In this document: piece by piece, positions 25,824-33,308 of the stretch
How the letters are laid out: each line of letters starts with the position of its first letter
Position numbering within the stretch: position 1 is the stretch's first letter
From: Candidatus Nitrosopumilus sp.
GTDB taxonomy: Archaea > Thermoproteota > Nitrososphaeria > Nitrososphaerales > Nitrosopumilaceae
Length of the DNA: 39,801 nt
Direction: 5' to 3'
NCBI GenBank assembly: GCA_029864235.1
Contig: JAOTTW010000007.1
Span: 1-39,801 of the forward strand
Made by a program: the position numbers and the translations under genes
The notes under the pieces: model-generated
Databases searched by the model: none
What the model was told of the DNA's origin: nothing
Seen by the model: the letters and a program-made list of their open reading frames with translations, nothing else

Positions 25824-25850
25824 AATCTTGATGTTTATGACATCAAGATT
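25824..25850. repeat. hairpin between ahcY and metG
   Basis: Perfect 11-bp arms AATCTTGATGT and ACATCAAGATT flank a 5-nt loop (TTATG). The outer bases CTG/CAG can add pairs with a 2-base bulge. The element lies 3' of ahcY and about 100 bp upstream of the metG start, both on the minus strand. It may be an RNA hairpin at the end of the ahcY transcript or a regulator site. Confidence 0.5.
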
Positions 25851-25941
25851 TTCAGGATTCCATTGAGTTTAAAATAAACTATTAAACGCAATTAGGAAAA
25901 TATGTTTTAAGATTATTTAAAATCTAGAAAAAAATAGAAGA

Positions 25942-27183
25942 CTACCAACTGTTCATATACTTGATTTGCTCAGAGTTTAGCTTGTCAATTTTTACATCCA
26001 TTGCCTTGAGTGCATCAATGGCAACTTGTTTATCAATTTCTTTAGGAACATTAATAATTTTATTTTCCATCTTGTTGTGATTTTTAAGAATATATAATAT
26101 TGATAAGATTTGATTAGAAAAGGACTGAGCCATTACTTCTGGTGGATGTCCTTCAGCTGCAACGAGATTTGCTAATCTGCCTTCCCCTATAAGATAAACA
26201 CGTTTTTTGTTTTTGAGAGTACATTCATCTAGATTAGGTCTTACTCTTTTAACTGATTTTGATTGCTTTAGCAAAAATTTGCTATCAATCTCAACATCAA
26301 AGTGACCGACGTTTCCCATAATTGCACCTTCTTTCATTTGTAAAATATGCTCTTTTCTAATCACGCTTGTCATTCCAGTGCACGTGATAAAGATGTCACC
26401 GATTTTTGCAGCTTGAGCCATAGGCATTACTTCAAATCCATCCATATGTGCTTCGAGTGCTTTAACAGGGTTAACTTCAGTAACAATTACTTTGGAACCC
26501 ATCCCATGACATCTTGCTGCAACACCACGTCCAACCCAACCATATCCAACAACAACAACCCTTTTTGATGCCAGTAATAGATTCATTGCTCGTAAATAAC
26601 CATCAATAGTGCTTTGGCCAGTCCCATAACGATTATCAAACATGTGTTTTGTATATGCCTCATTAACTAAGATCACAGGATATCGTAGCTTGCCCTGATT
26701 CTCAACAGCTCTGATTCGAGTTACTCCAGCTGTTGTTTCTTCAGTTGCACCAAAGATTTCCATAGAGTTGAATCTTTTATCAAAATGTGCTTTGACGTTC
26801 ATATCTGCTCCGTCATCAGTCAAGATTACGGGTTTGTGTTTCAAAACCTGGTCGATACACCAATCATATTCTTTAACAGATTGACCATGCCAAGCATAAA
26901 CATGAATCCCTTGAGATGCCAAAAATGCAGCAACATCATCCTGTGTTGTTAGAGGGTTTCCACCACAACATGCAACAGTTGCTCCAAGTTCTTTTACACC
27001 CATTAAAAGTACCGAAGTCTCTTTTGTAATATGTAAACAAAATCCCAAAGTTATTCCTTTGAGAGGTTTAGATTTTTTTAGTCGATTAATGGTATTGTCT
27101 AAGATTTGCATATGGGATCTAGCCCATTCATATGACAATTTTCCATCTTTGATTAATTTTGAATTAGATTTGACTTTACTCAA
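25942..27183 (-). CDS. ahcY: adenosylhomocysteinase
   Basis: Hydrolyses S-adenosylhomocysteine to adenosine and homocysteine, relieving inhibition of methyltransferases. The 413 residues match the shorter archaeal and bacterial forms. Recognisable are the catalytic HITKETSVLL (residues 51-60), the TDDGADMN segment, NDRYGTGQST near residue 183 and the NAD-binding GYGWVGRGVAAR motif near 212. The start is TTG at 27183, with TATATTC-type sequence about 26 nt upstream. The C-terminal K/Y-containing tail seen in longer enzymes is shortened. Confidence 0.97.
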   Translation of the reverse strand: MSKVKSNSKLIKDGKLSYEWARSHMQILDNTINRLKKSKPLKGITLGFCLHITKETSVLLMGVKELGATVACCGGNPLTTQDDVAAFLASQGIHVYAWHGQSVKEYDWCIDQVLKHKPVILTDDGADMNVKAHFDKRFNSMEIFGATEETTAGVTRIRAVENQGKLRYPVILVNEAYTKHMFDNRYGTGQSTIDGYLRAMNLLLASKRVVVVGYGWVGRGVAARCHGMGSKVIVTEVNPVKALEAHMDGFEVMPMAQAAKIGDIFITCTGMTSVIRKEHILQMKEGAIMGNVGHFDVEIDSKFLLKQSKSVKRVRPNLDECTLKNKKRVYLIGEGRLANLVAAEGHPPEVMAQSFSNQILSILYILKNHNKMENKIINVPKEIDKQVAIDALKAMDVKIDKLNSEQIKYMNSW

Positions 27184-27202
27184 TACAAAATTGTTTCTGG
27201 GA

Positions 27203-27213
27203 GAATATAAAAT
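27203..27213 (-). promoter_or_regulatory. TATA-like box of ahcY
   Basis: The minus-strand sequence TTTTATATTC is centred about 26 nt before the TTG start at 27183, as expected for a leaderless gene. Confidence 0.55.
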
Positions 27214-27225
27214 CCTTCATGCGAA

Positions 27226-27236
27226 TCTAAATAAAT
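27226..27236 (+). promoter_or_regulatory. TATA-like box of the Rieske gene
   Basis: TCTAAATAAAT lies about 27 nt before the ATG at 27259, back to back with the ahcY promoter. Confidence 0.4.
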
Positions 27237-27258
27237 GACAAAATCACCAACAAAATAG

Positions 27259-27561
27259 ATGACATGGAAAAAGATTGCAGAAAAAGGAGAAATTGCTGCA
27301 GGCAAGGGCAAGGCCTTTAAAATAGATGGAAAACAAATTGCAATCTTTAATCAAGATGGATATCATGCATTAGATGATCTATGTGTACATCAAGATGGAT
27401 CAATTGCACCTGGAAAGCTGGAGGGGAATATCGTAGAGTGCCCACTTCATTTTTGGCATTACAATATCAAAACTGGAGAATTAACAGATTATCTAAAGGA
27501 TGTGAAATTACAGACATATACAGTTGAAGCCAGAGATGACGGCATCTATGTAGATGTTTAG
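27259..27561 (+). CDS. Rieske-type [2Fe-2S] ferredoxin
   Basis: A 100-residue soluble Rieske protein. The cluster ligands are C42-x-H44 and C61-x2-H64 in DLCVHQDGSIAPGKL and VECPLHFWHYN. It resembles the small subunits of aromatic dioxygenases and of NirD-type nitrite reductase, and acts as an electron carrier. It has no membrane anchor, so it is not a bc1-type Rieske. No oxygenase or reductase partner is in this window. It is divergent from ahcY with back-to-back TATA boxes. Confidence 0.93.
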   Translation: MTWKKIAEKGEIAAGKGKAFKIDGKQIAIFNQDGYHALDDLCVHQDGSIAPGKLEGNIVECPLHFWHYNIKTGELTDYLKDVKLQTYTVEARDDGIYVDV

Positions 27562-28001
27562 ATAAAAATCAATTAAGGGAGTCGTTTTACAAAAATTAAT
27601 AGAACAACTAATAATTCTTAATTTTAGATTGTCATAGATAGAGATAAAATATAAAAAGTTTGTAAAATTTGTGTAGCAGAAATAAATTGTGTTAAAAAAA
27701 AGGTTCAAAAACACATCTTCTAAATAAATTGATTTTTAGATGAAGACTCAATCAATTCATCTAACATGCAAGTGGTATCATAGTACATAGTAAGAGAAAG
27801 AAATAGAATCACAAAATTTTAGATAATTAATGAAGAGCAAGACATTGTATCATAAACAACTACTGTCATGAATTGACTTTATGCTCATTTCTTGTATAAT
27901 AGATGGATTGATGCCTCAGAAATATCGATGTATCATAGTGAAATACTTTGATGCCATATCTGATAATATTATAAAATAAATGAAATCATCTTTTCCAATA
28001 A
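27562..28001. other. 440-bp region without a convincing gene
   Basis: One 32-codon frame (27881-27979, +) ends in KYFDAISDNIIK but has no other support. The most structured part is two interleaved inverted repeats at 27727-27764. I see no tRNA- or rRNA-like sequence. A small non-coding RNA is possible but not shown. Confidence 0.4.
27727..27764. repeat. interleaved inverted repeats
   Basis: AATTGATT (27727-27734) pairs with AATCAATT (27750-27757). TTAGATGAA (27736-27744) pairs with TTCATCTAA (27756-27764). The right-hand arms overlap by two bases, so the pairings compete or form a pseudoknot-like layout. No gene overlaps the element. Confidence 0.4.
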
Positions 28002-28274
28002 TCATATTGTAGACACTATAGTTACCCATTCTGGAATTCCGGCAAAGGTCTCTTCTACTGCAGTATCAAATCTCTCTACATAAGGAATATTGTTTTTTGT
28101 AAAATGGTTTGGATTTTTTACATATTGGATTGTCCCCATTTGATTTTCACACATACAAACTCCTAGCTTAAACGGAAATTTACTTTGTCCGCAATTAGGA
28201 CATTTTTTGTAGTCTTCATTACCAGACAAAAAATTTTCAGGTCCAAGCGTATTTTCTTTTGTTGTTTGATTCAT
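28002..28274 (-). CDS. small zinc-binding protein, 90 aa
   Basis: A polar N terminus of about 20 residues precedes KKCPNCGQSKFPFKLGVCMC. This gives a C-x2-C knuckle and a C-x-C pair about 14 residues later, a probable zinc site. The C-terminal half contains aromatic residues and an acidic end. There is no membrane segment. It is divergent from the 59-aa zinc ribbon at 28453, and the shared upstream region carries symmetric repeats. The family is not recognised. Confidence 0.6.
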   Translation of the reverse strand: MNQTTKENTLGPENFLSGNEDYKKCPNCGQSKFPFKLGVCMCENQMGTIQYVKNPNHFTKNNIPYVERFDTAVEETFAGIPEWVTIVSTI

Positions 28275-28370
28275 AATTTAATCAACAAATCATAAAATAT
28301 AGGTTTCATGATAACATTATTAACAATATTAACAATCATACTTCTTTGATTTCATTTTAGATTATCCATA

Positions 28371-28428
28371 ATTAAATGAATGTTCAGTTTTTTGAGATTC
28401 ATTTAATATTTTCTACACATTGTAGAAA
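28371..28428. promoter_or_regulatory. two nested inverted repeats in a divergent promoter region
   Basis: The 11-bp arms ATTAAATGAAT (28371-28381) and ATTCATTTAAT (28397-28407) are separated by 15 nt. They are followed at 28410-28428 by TTTCTACA-CAT-TGTAGAAA, and then a TATA-like ATTTATCTTATAAAT. This position just upstream of the box suggests regulator binding sites for the zinc-ribbon gene at 28453. On the other side, ATTAACAAT is tandemly repeated at 28319-28336. Confidence 0.45.
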
Positions 28429-28452
28429 TTTATCTTATAAATTAGAATACAA

Positions 28453-28632
28453 ATGACAGTTATGAATCAAACCTTTGGATTGAGAAATGAAAAACTATAC
28501 TGTAACTACTGTAAAGCCACACCCACCATACAGATTCCAAGTAACATTGATCTTTCATCTCCCACAAGTGATGAGTTTGTAGAAAATGTCAGATGTACCA
28601 TATGCAAGAATGTAGGCTATGTTAGACGTTAG
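28453..28632 (+). CDS. small zinc-ribbon protein, 59 aa
   Basis: ATG at 28453, stop TAG at 28630. The sequence has LYCNYCKATPTIQIP near residue 16 and VRCTICKNVGYVRR at the end, two C-x2-C knuckles spaced by about 28 residues. This is a classical treble-clef or zinc-ribbon spacing. There are no other domains. It is transcribed from a region with several inverted repeats. The short length means it is easily missed by gene finders. Confidence 0.65.
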   Translation: MTVMNQTFGLRNEKLYCNYCKATPTIQIPSNIDLSSPTSDEFVENVRCTICKNVGYVRR

Positions 28633-28830
28633 ATTGCTTTTGACAAACCTAAAAGAATCACATAGATAGAATAAAGTGCATTTCTTGATAAAATTAAGAA
28701 AGAAATAAGACTTAGAATAAAGTCATCATTACTTTAAGACATTTCCATAGTTTCTGACAAGTGTATTTTGTAACAGGTTGAAACATTTTCAGTTAGAACA
28801 AATATCAAGTCTTAGTAAAAAAGAACAACA

Positions 28831-29166
28831 ATGAAATACCAAAATAATGTACAATTTAACATGGCATCAATCATTATAATCCCAATTATTATTGTTGCAA
28901 TTATAGGATTATCAGGATATCTTGTTTATCGATTTTTGATTTATGATTTGATGTGTAAAAGAACTGTTAAGCAAATCCTTCAAAAATATAACATCAAAAA
29001 AACTCCATCTCAAATCATTAGAGAATATTATACCAATAAAGGAGAGGAAATATCATACAAAGAAATACAAGATATTGAAAAAAATTACAGACAGAATGAA
29101 CCTGAACAATTTCTTGCAATGTATGATGCAATTAGAAATAACAAAGATAACTCAGAAAAAGAGTAA
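28831..29166 (+). CDS. single-pass membrane protein, 111 aa
   Basis: One strong hydrophobic segment (about residues 12-34, SIIIIPIIIVAIIGLSGYLV) is followed by a basic, helical C-terminal region (LMCKRTVKQILQKYNIKKTP and SQIIREYYTNKGEE). It is probably N-out with a cytoplasmic tail. The frame may start at the ATG at 28831 or at M12. It ends 8 nt from the convergent SPFH gene. No family is recognised. Confidence 0.6.
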   Translation: MKYQNNVQFNMASIIIIPIIIVAIIGLSGYLVYRFLIYDLMCKRTVKQILQKYNIKKTPSQIIREYYTNKGEEISYKEIQDIEKNYRQNEPEQFLAMYDAIRNNKDNSEKE

Positions 29167-29174
29167 TCAATCAT

Positions 29175-30035
29175 TTAACGTGTAGGTATTTGAATAAATG
29201 GTGTTCCACCTTCACCAACTACAAGTGGCAACTTGCCATCCCATGCTTGTGTTTTCAACCAATCCAAATAATTCGGATTCTCAGCTAAAGCCTTGTTGAT
29301 AATTGCAATTGCCTCAGCTTCACCTACAGCTTCGGCAATGTTTGCATTTGCTTTACCAATTGCTTGTGCCTCATTTTGCCTTGCTTCGACTTCAATTCTT
29401 CTTAGATCATTTTCTGCTCTTAGAGCATTTTGTTCTGCTTCTACTTTTGATTCAATGGCTTGAGCAAACAATGGTGAGAATTCAAAATCAGTAATCGAAA
29501 TTACTTCAGTTACAACTTCAAACTGATTTAATCTTTCTCTTATTGATGCCTCGATATCTTGTTTAACAAGAGGTCTTTTTGTAATTAATTCCTCGGCGTT
29601 GTAATTTGCGGTTACCTGTTTAACTGTCTCTTCGATGGCAGGTTGAATGACTCTATTTTCATAGTCAAGACCCAAATTTTTGTACAGTCTATGTACAGCT
29701 TCTTTTTCTGGGTGGTAGTTTACAGTAACAGTTGTCTCGACAGTTTGCAAGTCTCTTGATGCACTACGAGCGTCATTTGCATATTTTAGTGTACGAACCT
29801 CAATGTTAACTACGTCATCTTGGAAAGGAACTACAAAATGCAAGCCTTCCTCAAGAGGAGGAATTGATAGATCAACAGCATCCCAATGTAAAAGCACGCC
29901 TCTGTGACCAGCATCCACTATTTTTACTGAAGCAGATACTACTATACCAATTAGAACAAGAACAGCAATAGCTATAGCTACTCCTTTTGCTGCATTCATG
30001 TTTATACTAATGTTAGGAGTTTGATATTTAGACAA
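29175..30035 (-). CDS. SPFH/prohibitin-family membrane protein
   Basis: A 286-residue protein with one N-terminal transmembrane segment (about residues 15-36), an SPFH (Band 7) domain (roughly 38-200) and a long charged coiled coil (VEAEQNALRAENDLRRIEVE) with an Ala/Glu-rich helix. The motif VDAGHRGVLLHWDAVD opens the domain. Such proteins form large cage-like assemblies and often control membrane proteases. The C-terminal TQAWDGKLPLVVGEGGTPF is the conserved prohibitin end. The start is TTG at 30035, with an internal Met 13 codons later as the alternative. No partner protease is encoded nearby. Confidence 0.88.
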   Translation of the reverse strand: MSKYQTPNISINMNAAKGVAIAIAVLVLIGIVVSASVKIVDAGHRGVLLHWDAVDLSIPPLEEGLHFVVPFQDDVVNIEVRTLKYANDARSASRDLQTVETTVTVNYHPEKEAVHRLYKNLGLDYENRVIQPAIEETVKQVTANYNAEELITKRPLVKQDIEASIRERLNQFEVVTEVISITDFEFSPLFAQAIESKVEAEQNALRAENDLRRIEVEARQNEAQAIGKANANIAEAVGEAEAIAIINKALAENPNYLDWLKTQAWDGKLPLVVGEGGTPFIQIPTR

Positions 30036-30148
30036 TCATAAGGAATAGTTATTACCCACTATTATACCAACCTCAATGTAAAATGTATTTTGGCATTAGA
30101 ACTAACAATACTTAACAAATTTATGGCATCCAAACTTGTCAAAAATAA

Positions 30149-30553
30149 ATGGACCCAGACTTTTCTTGGATTTATTTGATATTTTTTTTAATAATTCCAT
30201 TATCAAGGATAATTCCTCGAATTTTAGCTAAAAGAAAAATTAAGGGCAATGCAACTCAAACAATCAAAGAAAAACAATTTCAACCAAGTTATGATGAATT
30301 CTCAGGAATTACTCAAAAGGAGTTTTCTAAACCTCAAACAAAAACAATGCTTGTTTTAGGCGAGCTAAATAGAGGGGTAAAAACATTTCAAAATATTCAA
30401 AAAAACACAGGTTTGGACACTAAAGAACTTGATATGATTTTACAAGATTTGGAGAAAAATGAATTGCTAAGAGTAGAGCAAAAACAAGGATTATTTGGTC
30501 CCAAAATAGAACTATATCCAACAGATAAAGGATTTAGAGAATATTATACCTAA
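30149..30553 (+). CDS. membrane-anchored winged-helix protein, 134 aa
   Basis: An N-terminal hydrophobic segment (residues 5-22, WIYLIFFLIIPLSRIIPRIL) is followed by a basic linker (AKRKIKGNATQ). From about residue 65 there is a winged-helix domain with MLVLGELNRGVKTFQNIQKN, GLDTKELDMILQDLEKNELL and a KIELYPTDKG wing. It resembles the DNA-binding part of the protein at 38.1 kb, which has the same order of helices. A membrane-bound transcription regulator is possible. It is divergent from the SPFH gene. Regulation by membrane state is inference. Confidence 0.6.
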   Translation: MDPDFSWIYLIFFLIIPLSRIIPRILAKRKIKGNATQTIKEKQFQPSYDEFSGITQKEFSKPQTKTMLVLGELNRGVKTFQNIQKNTGLDTKELDMILQDLEKNELLRVEQKQGLFGPKIELYPTDKGFREYYT

Positions 30554-30704
30554 ACCAAAATCCAATACAGAATAATTCTATTTTTAATTTCATATATTTA
30601 GGCACTACCAGAAGTTTTTGATAAAATTTGAATGTGTTTAAAATGAATTGAAAACAAAAAAAATAGCCACAATATTTATTCTGACATTAAATGAAAGAAC
30701 ACTA

Positions 30705-31496
30705 TTGAATCAAGAAATTATTGATAAAATAAAAAATCAGGATTACTCTGTAATAACAGAAAAACTAGAAAAGTTTCTTGTAGAGAAAATCAGAGAAAAT
30801 AATTCAAACGGAGTCATATTAGGTCTTAGTGGTGGAGTGGATTCAGCAGTATTGGCTTATTTGTGTAAGAGAGTCATAAAAGAAAAAACACTGGCAATAA
30901 TCATGCCAGATACTGAAATTACTCCAAAAAGTGAGACAGAAGATGCACTCAAGATGATTGCATTGACGGGAATAGAATACAAGTTAATTGATATCAAGCC
31001 AATTATTGGAGAGTATTCAAAGTATCTAGAGCCAAATGATTGGGCAAAGGGCAATCTTCGTGCACGTGTTAGGGCAAATATTCTATACTATTATGCAAAT
31101 GCAAAAAACTATCTTGTTTTAGGATCTAGTGATAAAAGTGAATACCTCATAGGATATTTCACAAAGTTTGGCGATGGAGCATCGGATTTGGTCCCTATCA
31201 TATCCCTGTACAAATTACAGGTAAGAGAGATTGCCAAATTTTTAGGAGTACCGCAAAATGTCATTGATAAAAAGAGCAGCCCTCATTTGTGGAAAGAGCA
31301 CATTGCAGAAAAAGAGATCGGAGTGTCTTATGAGGAAATTGATTCCATATTATATTGTATGTTTGAAAAAAAAATGCTAATAAAAGATATTGTAAATTTA
31401 CTAAACATTGAAAAAACAATTGTGGAGAAAATAAATCAATTATACATCAATAGTCAACACAAAAGAATTCCACAGGAAAAGCCACTTGAAGATTGA
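30705..31496 (+). CDS. nadE: NAD+ synthetase (ammonia-dependent)
   Basis: Amidates deamido-NAD to NAD with ATP and ammonia. From the TTG at 30705 the protein has 263 residues and matches the usual NadE length. It opens with NQEIIDKIKNQDYSVI and carries the ATP-PPase P-loop SGGVDS at residues 42-47. The deamido-NAD/ATP segment is LGSSDKSEYLIGYFTKFGDGASDLVPI. An earlier TTG at 30648 would add 19 residues unlike the family. A TATA-like stretch lies about 27 nt before 30705. It forms an operon with cysS, which begins 2 nt after the stop. Confidence 0.93.
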   Translation: MNQEIIDKIKNQDYSVITEKLEKFLVEKIRENNSNGVILGLSGGVDSAVLAYLCKRVIKEKTLAIIMPDTEITPKSETEDALKMIALTGIEYKLIDIKPIIGEYSKYLEPNDWAKGNLRARVRANILYYYANAKNYLVLGSSDKSEYLIGYFTKFGDGASDLVPIISLYKLQVREIAKFLGVPQNVIDKKSSPHLWKEHIAEKEIGVSYEEIDSILYCMFEKKMLIKDIVNLLNIEKTIVEKINQLYINSQHKRIPQEKPLED

Positions 31497-31498
31497 AA

Positions 31499-32884
31499 AT
31501 GAGATTACATGATACATTAAGCAGTTTAGAGCAAGAACTAGATATTTCAGACAATGTGAAAATTTACCTATGCGGAGTGACAGTGTATGATGAATCTCAT
31601 ATTGGTCATGCCAGAACCATCATTATTTTTGATGTTCTAAGAAAATATCTGGAGAAAAAAGGAATCAAGGTGGATTTTATCCAAAATTTTACGGACGTAG
31701 ATGATAAAATCATAAACCGTGCTAAATCAGAAAATGTTACTGCCGAAGAGATTAGTTTAAAATATATCAATAATTATTTTTTAGATTTTGATGCTCTAAA
31801 TGTAAAGAGGGCTACAAATTACCCAAAAGCTACAGAGCATATCAAAGACATTCAAGAATTTATAGAAATGTTGATTGAAAAAAATATTGGATATATCTCA
31901 AAAAATGGTGTTTATTTTTCAGTTGCAAAATTTCCAGAATATGGCAAATTATCTAAAAAGAATATAAATGAACTTCAATCAGGTTCAAGAATAGAGATAG
32001 ATGAAGCAAAAAACAGCCCTTTGGATTTTGCGCTGTGGAAATTTTCAGATATAGAACCATCATGGGAAAGCCCATGGGGAAAAGGTAGACCGGGATGGCA
32101 TATTGAATGTTCGGCTATGAGCATAAAATATCTTGGTGAAAATTTTGACATTCATGGTGGTGGAAGAGATTTGATTTTCCCTCACCATGAAAATGAGATT
32201 GCACAGTCCGAATCGTTTACATCAAAACAATTTGCAAAGATTTGGATGCATGTGGGAATGGTTACAATTAATGGTGAAAAAATGTCAAAATCACTTGGAA
32301 ACATTAAATCAATCAAATATGTATTAAAGAATTGGGGACCAAATATCATCAGGCTGTTTTGTTTATCAGGACATTATTCAAAATCAATAGACTATTCTGA
32401 AGAACTTTTAAAAGAAAATCTGATCAAATGGAGACAAGCAGAAATATGTTATTTTGAGTTAATTCATGCAAACAGCAATAAAAATACAGGAGTAAAAAAC
32501 GAAGTAGAAAAAATCTCAAAAGACTTTGATTCAGCATTGGAAAATGATTTTAACACGCATCTTGCATTATCTGCATTTTTTACACTAGTTAAAGAGACAA
32601 ACAGATTAGCGGCAGAATGCAAATTAGGTTTAGAAGATGCCAAAATAATAACAGTAGAATTTGAAAGAATGCTAGAGACATTAGGATTAAAAATTCCAAG
32701 AATAACCATAGATGAAAAAAATGAAATTGAACAGATGATTCAAGACCGAGAAAAATTTAGAACCCTAAAGCAATTCCAAGAAGCAGACAAAATTAGAGAT
32801 AAATTAAATGAGATGAACATTGAATTAATTGATCATAGGGGAAAAACAGTTTGGATTAGAAAAGAGAAAATTAGATCTGAATAG
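31499..32884 (+). CDS. cysS: cysteinyl-tRNA synthetase
   Basis: Charges tRNA-Cys. The ATG at 31499 gives 461 residues, the normal size. The zinc ligand C25 precedes HIGH (34-37, DESHIGHART). A second ligand region reads HIECSAM near residue 206, with HGGGRDLIFPHHENE just after. KMSKSLGN lies near residue 264. The C-terminal helical and wedge domain ends RGKTVWIRKE. A TTG two codons earlier (31493) overlaps the nadE stop, and is a less likely start. The tight spacing means nadE and cysS share a transcript. Confidence 0.97.
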   Translation: MRLHDTLSSLEQELDISDNVKIYLCGVTVYDESHIGHARTIIIFDVLRKYLEKKGIKVDFIQNFTDVDDKIINRAKSENVTAEEISLKYINNYFLDFDALNVKRATNYPKATEHIKDIQEFIEMLIEKNIGYISKNGVYFSVAKFPEYGKLSKKNINELQSGSRIEIDEAKNSPLDFALWKFSDIEPSWESPWGKGRPGWHIECSAMSIKYLGENFDIHGGGRDLIFPHHENEIAQSESFTSKQFAKIWMHVGMVTINGEKMSKSLGNIKSIKYVLKNWGPNIIRLFCLSGHYSKSIDYSEELLKENLIKWRQAEICYFELIHANSNKNTGVKNEVEKISKDFDSALENDFNTHLALSAFFTLVKETNRLAAECKLGLEDAKIITVEFERMLETLGLKIPRITIDEKNEIEQMIQDREKFRTLKQFQEADKIRDKLNEMNIELIDHRGKTVWIRKEKIRSE

Positions 32885-32945
32885 AAATAGAAGTTCAAGA
32901 ATACAATAGATATGTTTTAGTTGAATAAATTTTGTGATTAGAAAA

Positions 32946-32975
32946 ATTAGGACAGTCTAATTAGGACTATCTAAT
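32946..32975. promoter_or_regulatory. duplicated ATTAG-N6-CTAAT element
   Basis: ATTAG-GACAGT-CTAAT and ATTAG-GACTAT-CTAAT overlap at the central CTAATTAG. Two dyads share one half-site, directly upstream of the TATA-like CTATTATAAA (32991-33000) of the membrane-protein gene. This looks like a tandem operator. Confidence 0.45.
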
Positions 32976-33014
32976 TTTCAAATGCTTTAACTATTATAAA
33001 AAATAAAATTATTC

Positions 33015-33302
33015 ATGAATACATGGAATAAGTTTTGGAAATGGTATGAAAATAAAATTCTTGGAAGTGTGATTATGATTGCAGTTATTCAATTTATTCA
33101 GATTCCACACATGGTATGGAACGCAGACATAATGTTAGAAGCAGGAATTGTTTCAAGAGTTCATCCAGTAATTGATTGGTTTCTTTATGGTGTAGATCTG
33201 ATTGAAATTATTTCCATTGTTAACGTAGGAATGATCATGTATAGTTTGATTAAGAAAAGACAATCAAGGCAAAATAAAGCCAAGGCAGAAATCCAGAAAT
33301 AA
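33015..33302 (+). CDS. small membrane protein, 95 aa, two helices
   Basis: Two hydrophobic helices (about residues 14-33, LGSVIMIAVIQFIQIPHMVW, and 53-80, ending in a basic tail KKRQSRQNKAKAE) frame a loop with conserved-looking VHPVIDWFLYGVDLIEI. It has no known domain and no cysteines. The promoter region carries a duplicated dyad element. The function is unknown. It ends 6 nt from the convergent MscS gene. Confidence 0.6.
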   Translation: MNTWNKFWKWYENKILGSVIMIAVIQFIQIPHMVWNADIMLEAGIVSRVHPVIDWFLYGVDLIEIISIVNVGMIMYSLIKKRQSRQNKAKAEIQK

Positions 33303-33308
33303 AAAAAA

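Noticed and set aside
27881-27979. 32-codon plus-strand frame ending KYFDAISDNIIK
   Set aside because: No promoter-like box, no homology that I can see, and length within chance for AT-rich DNA.
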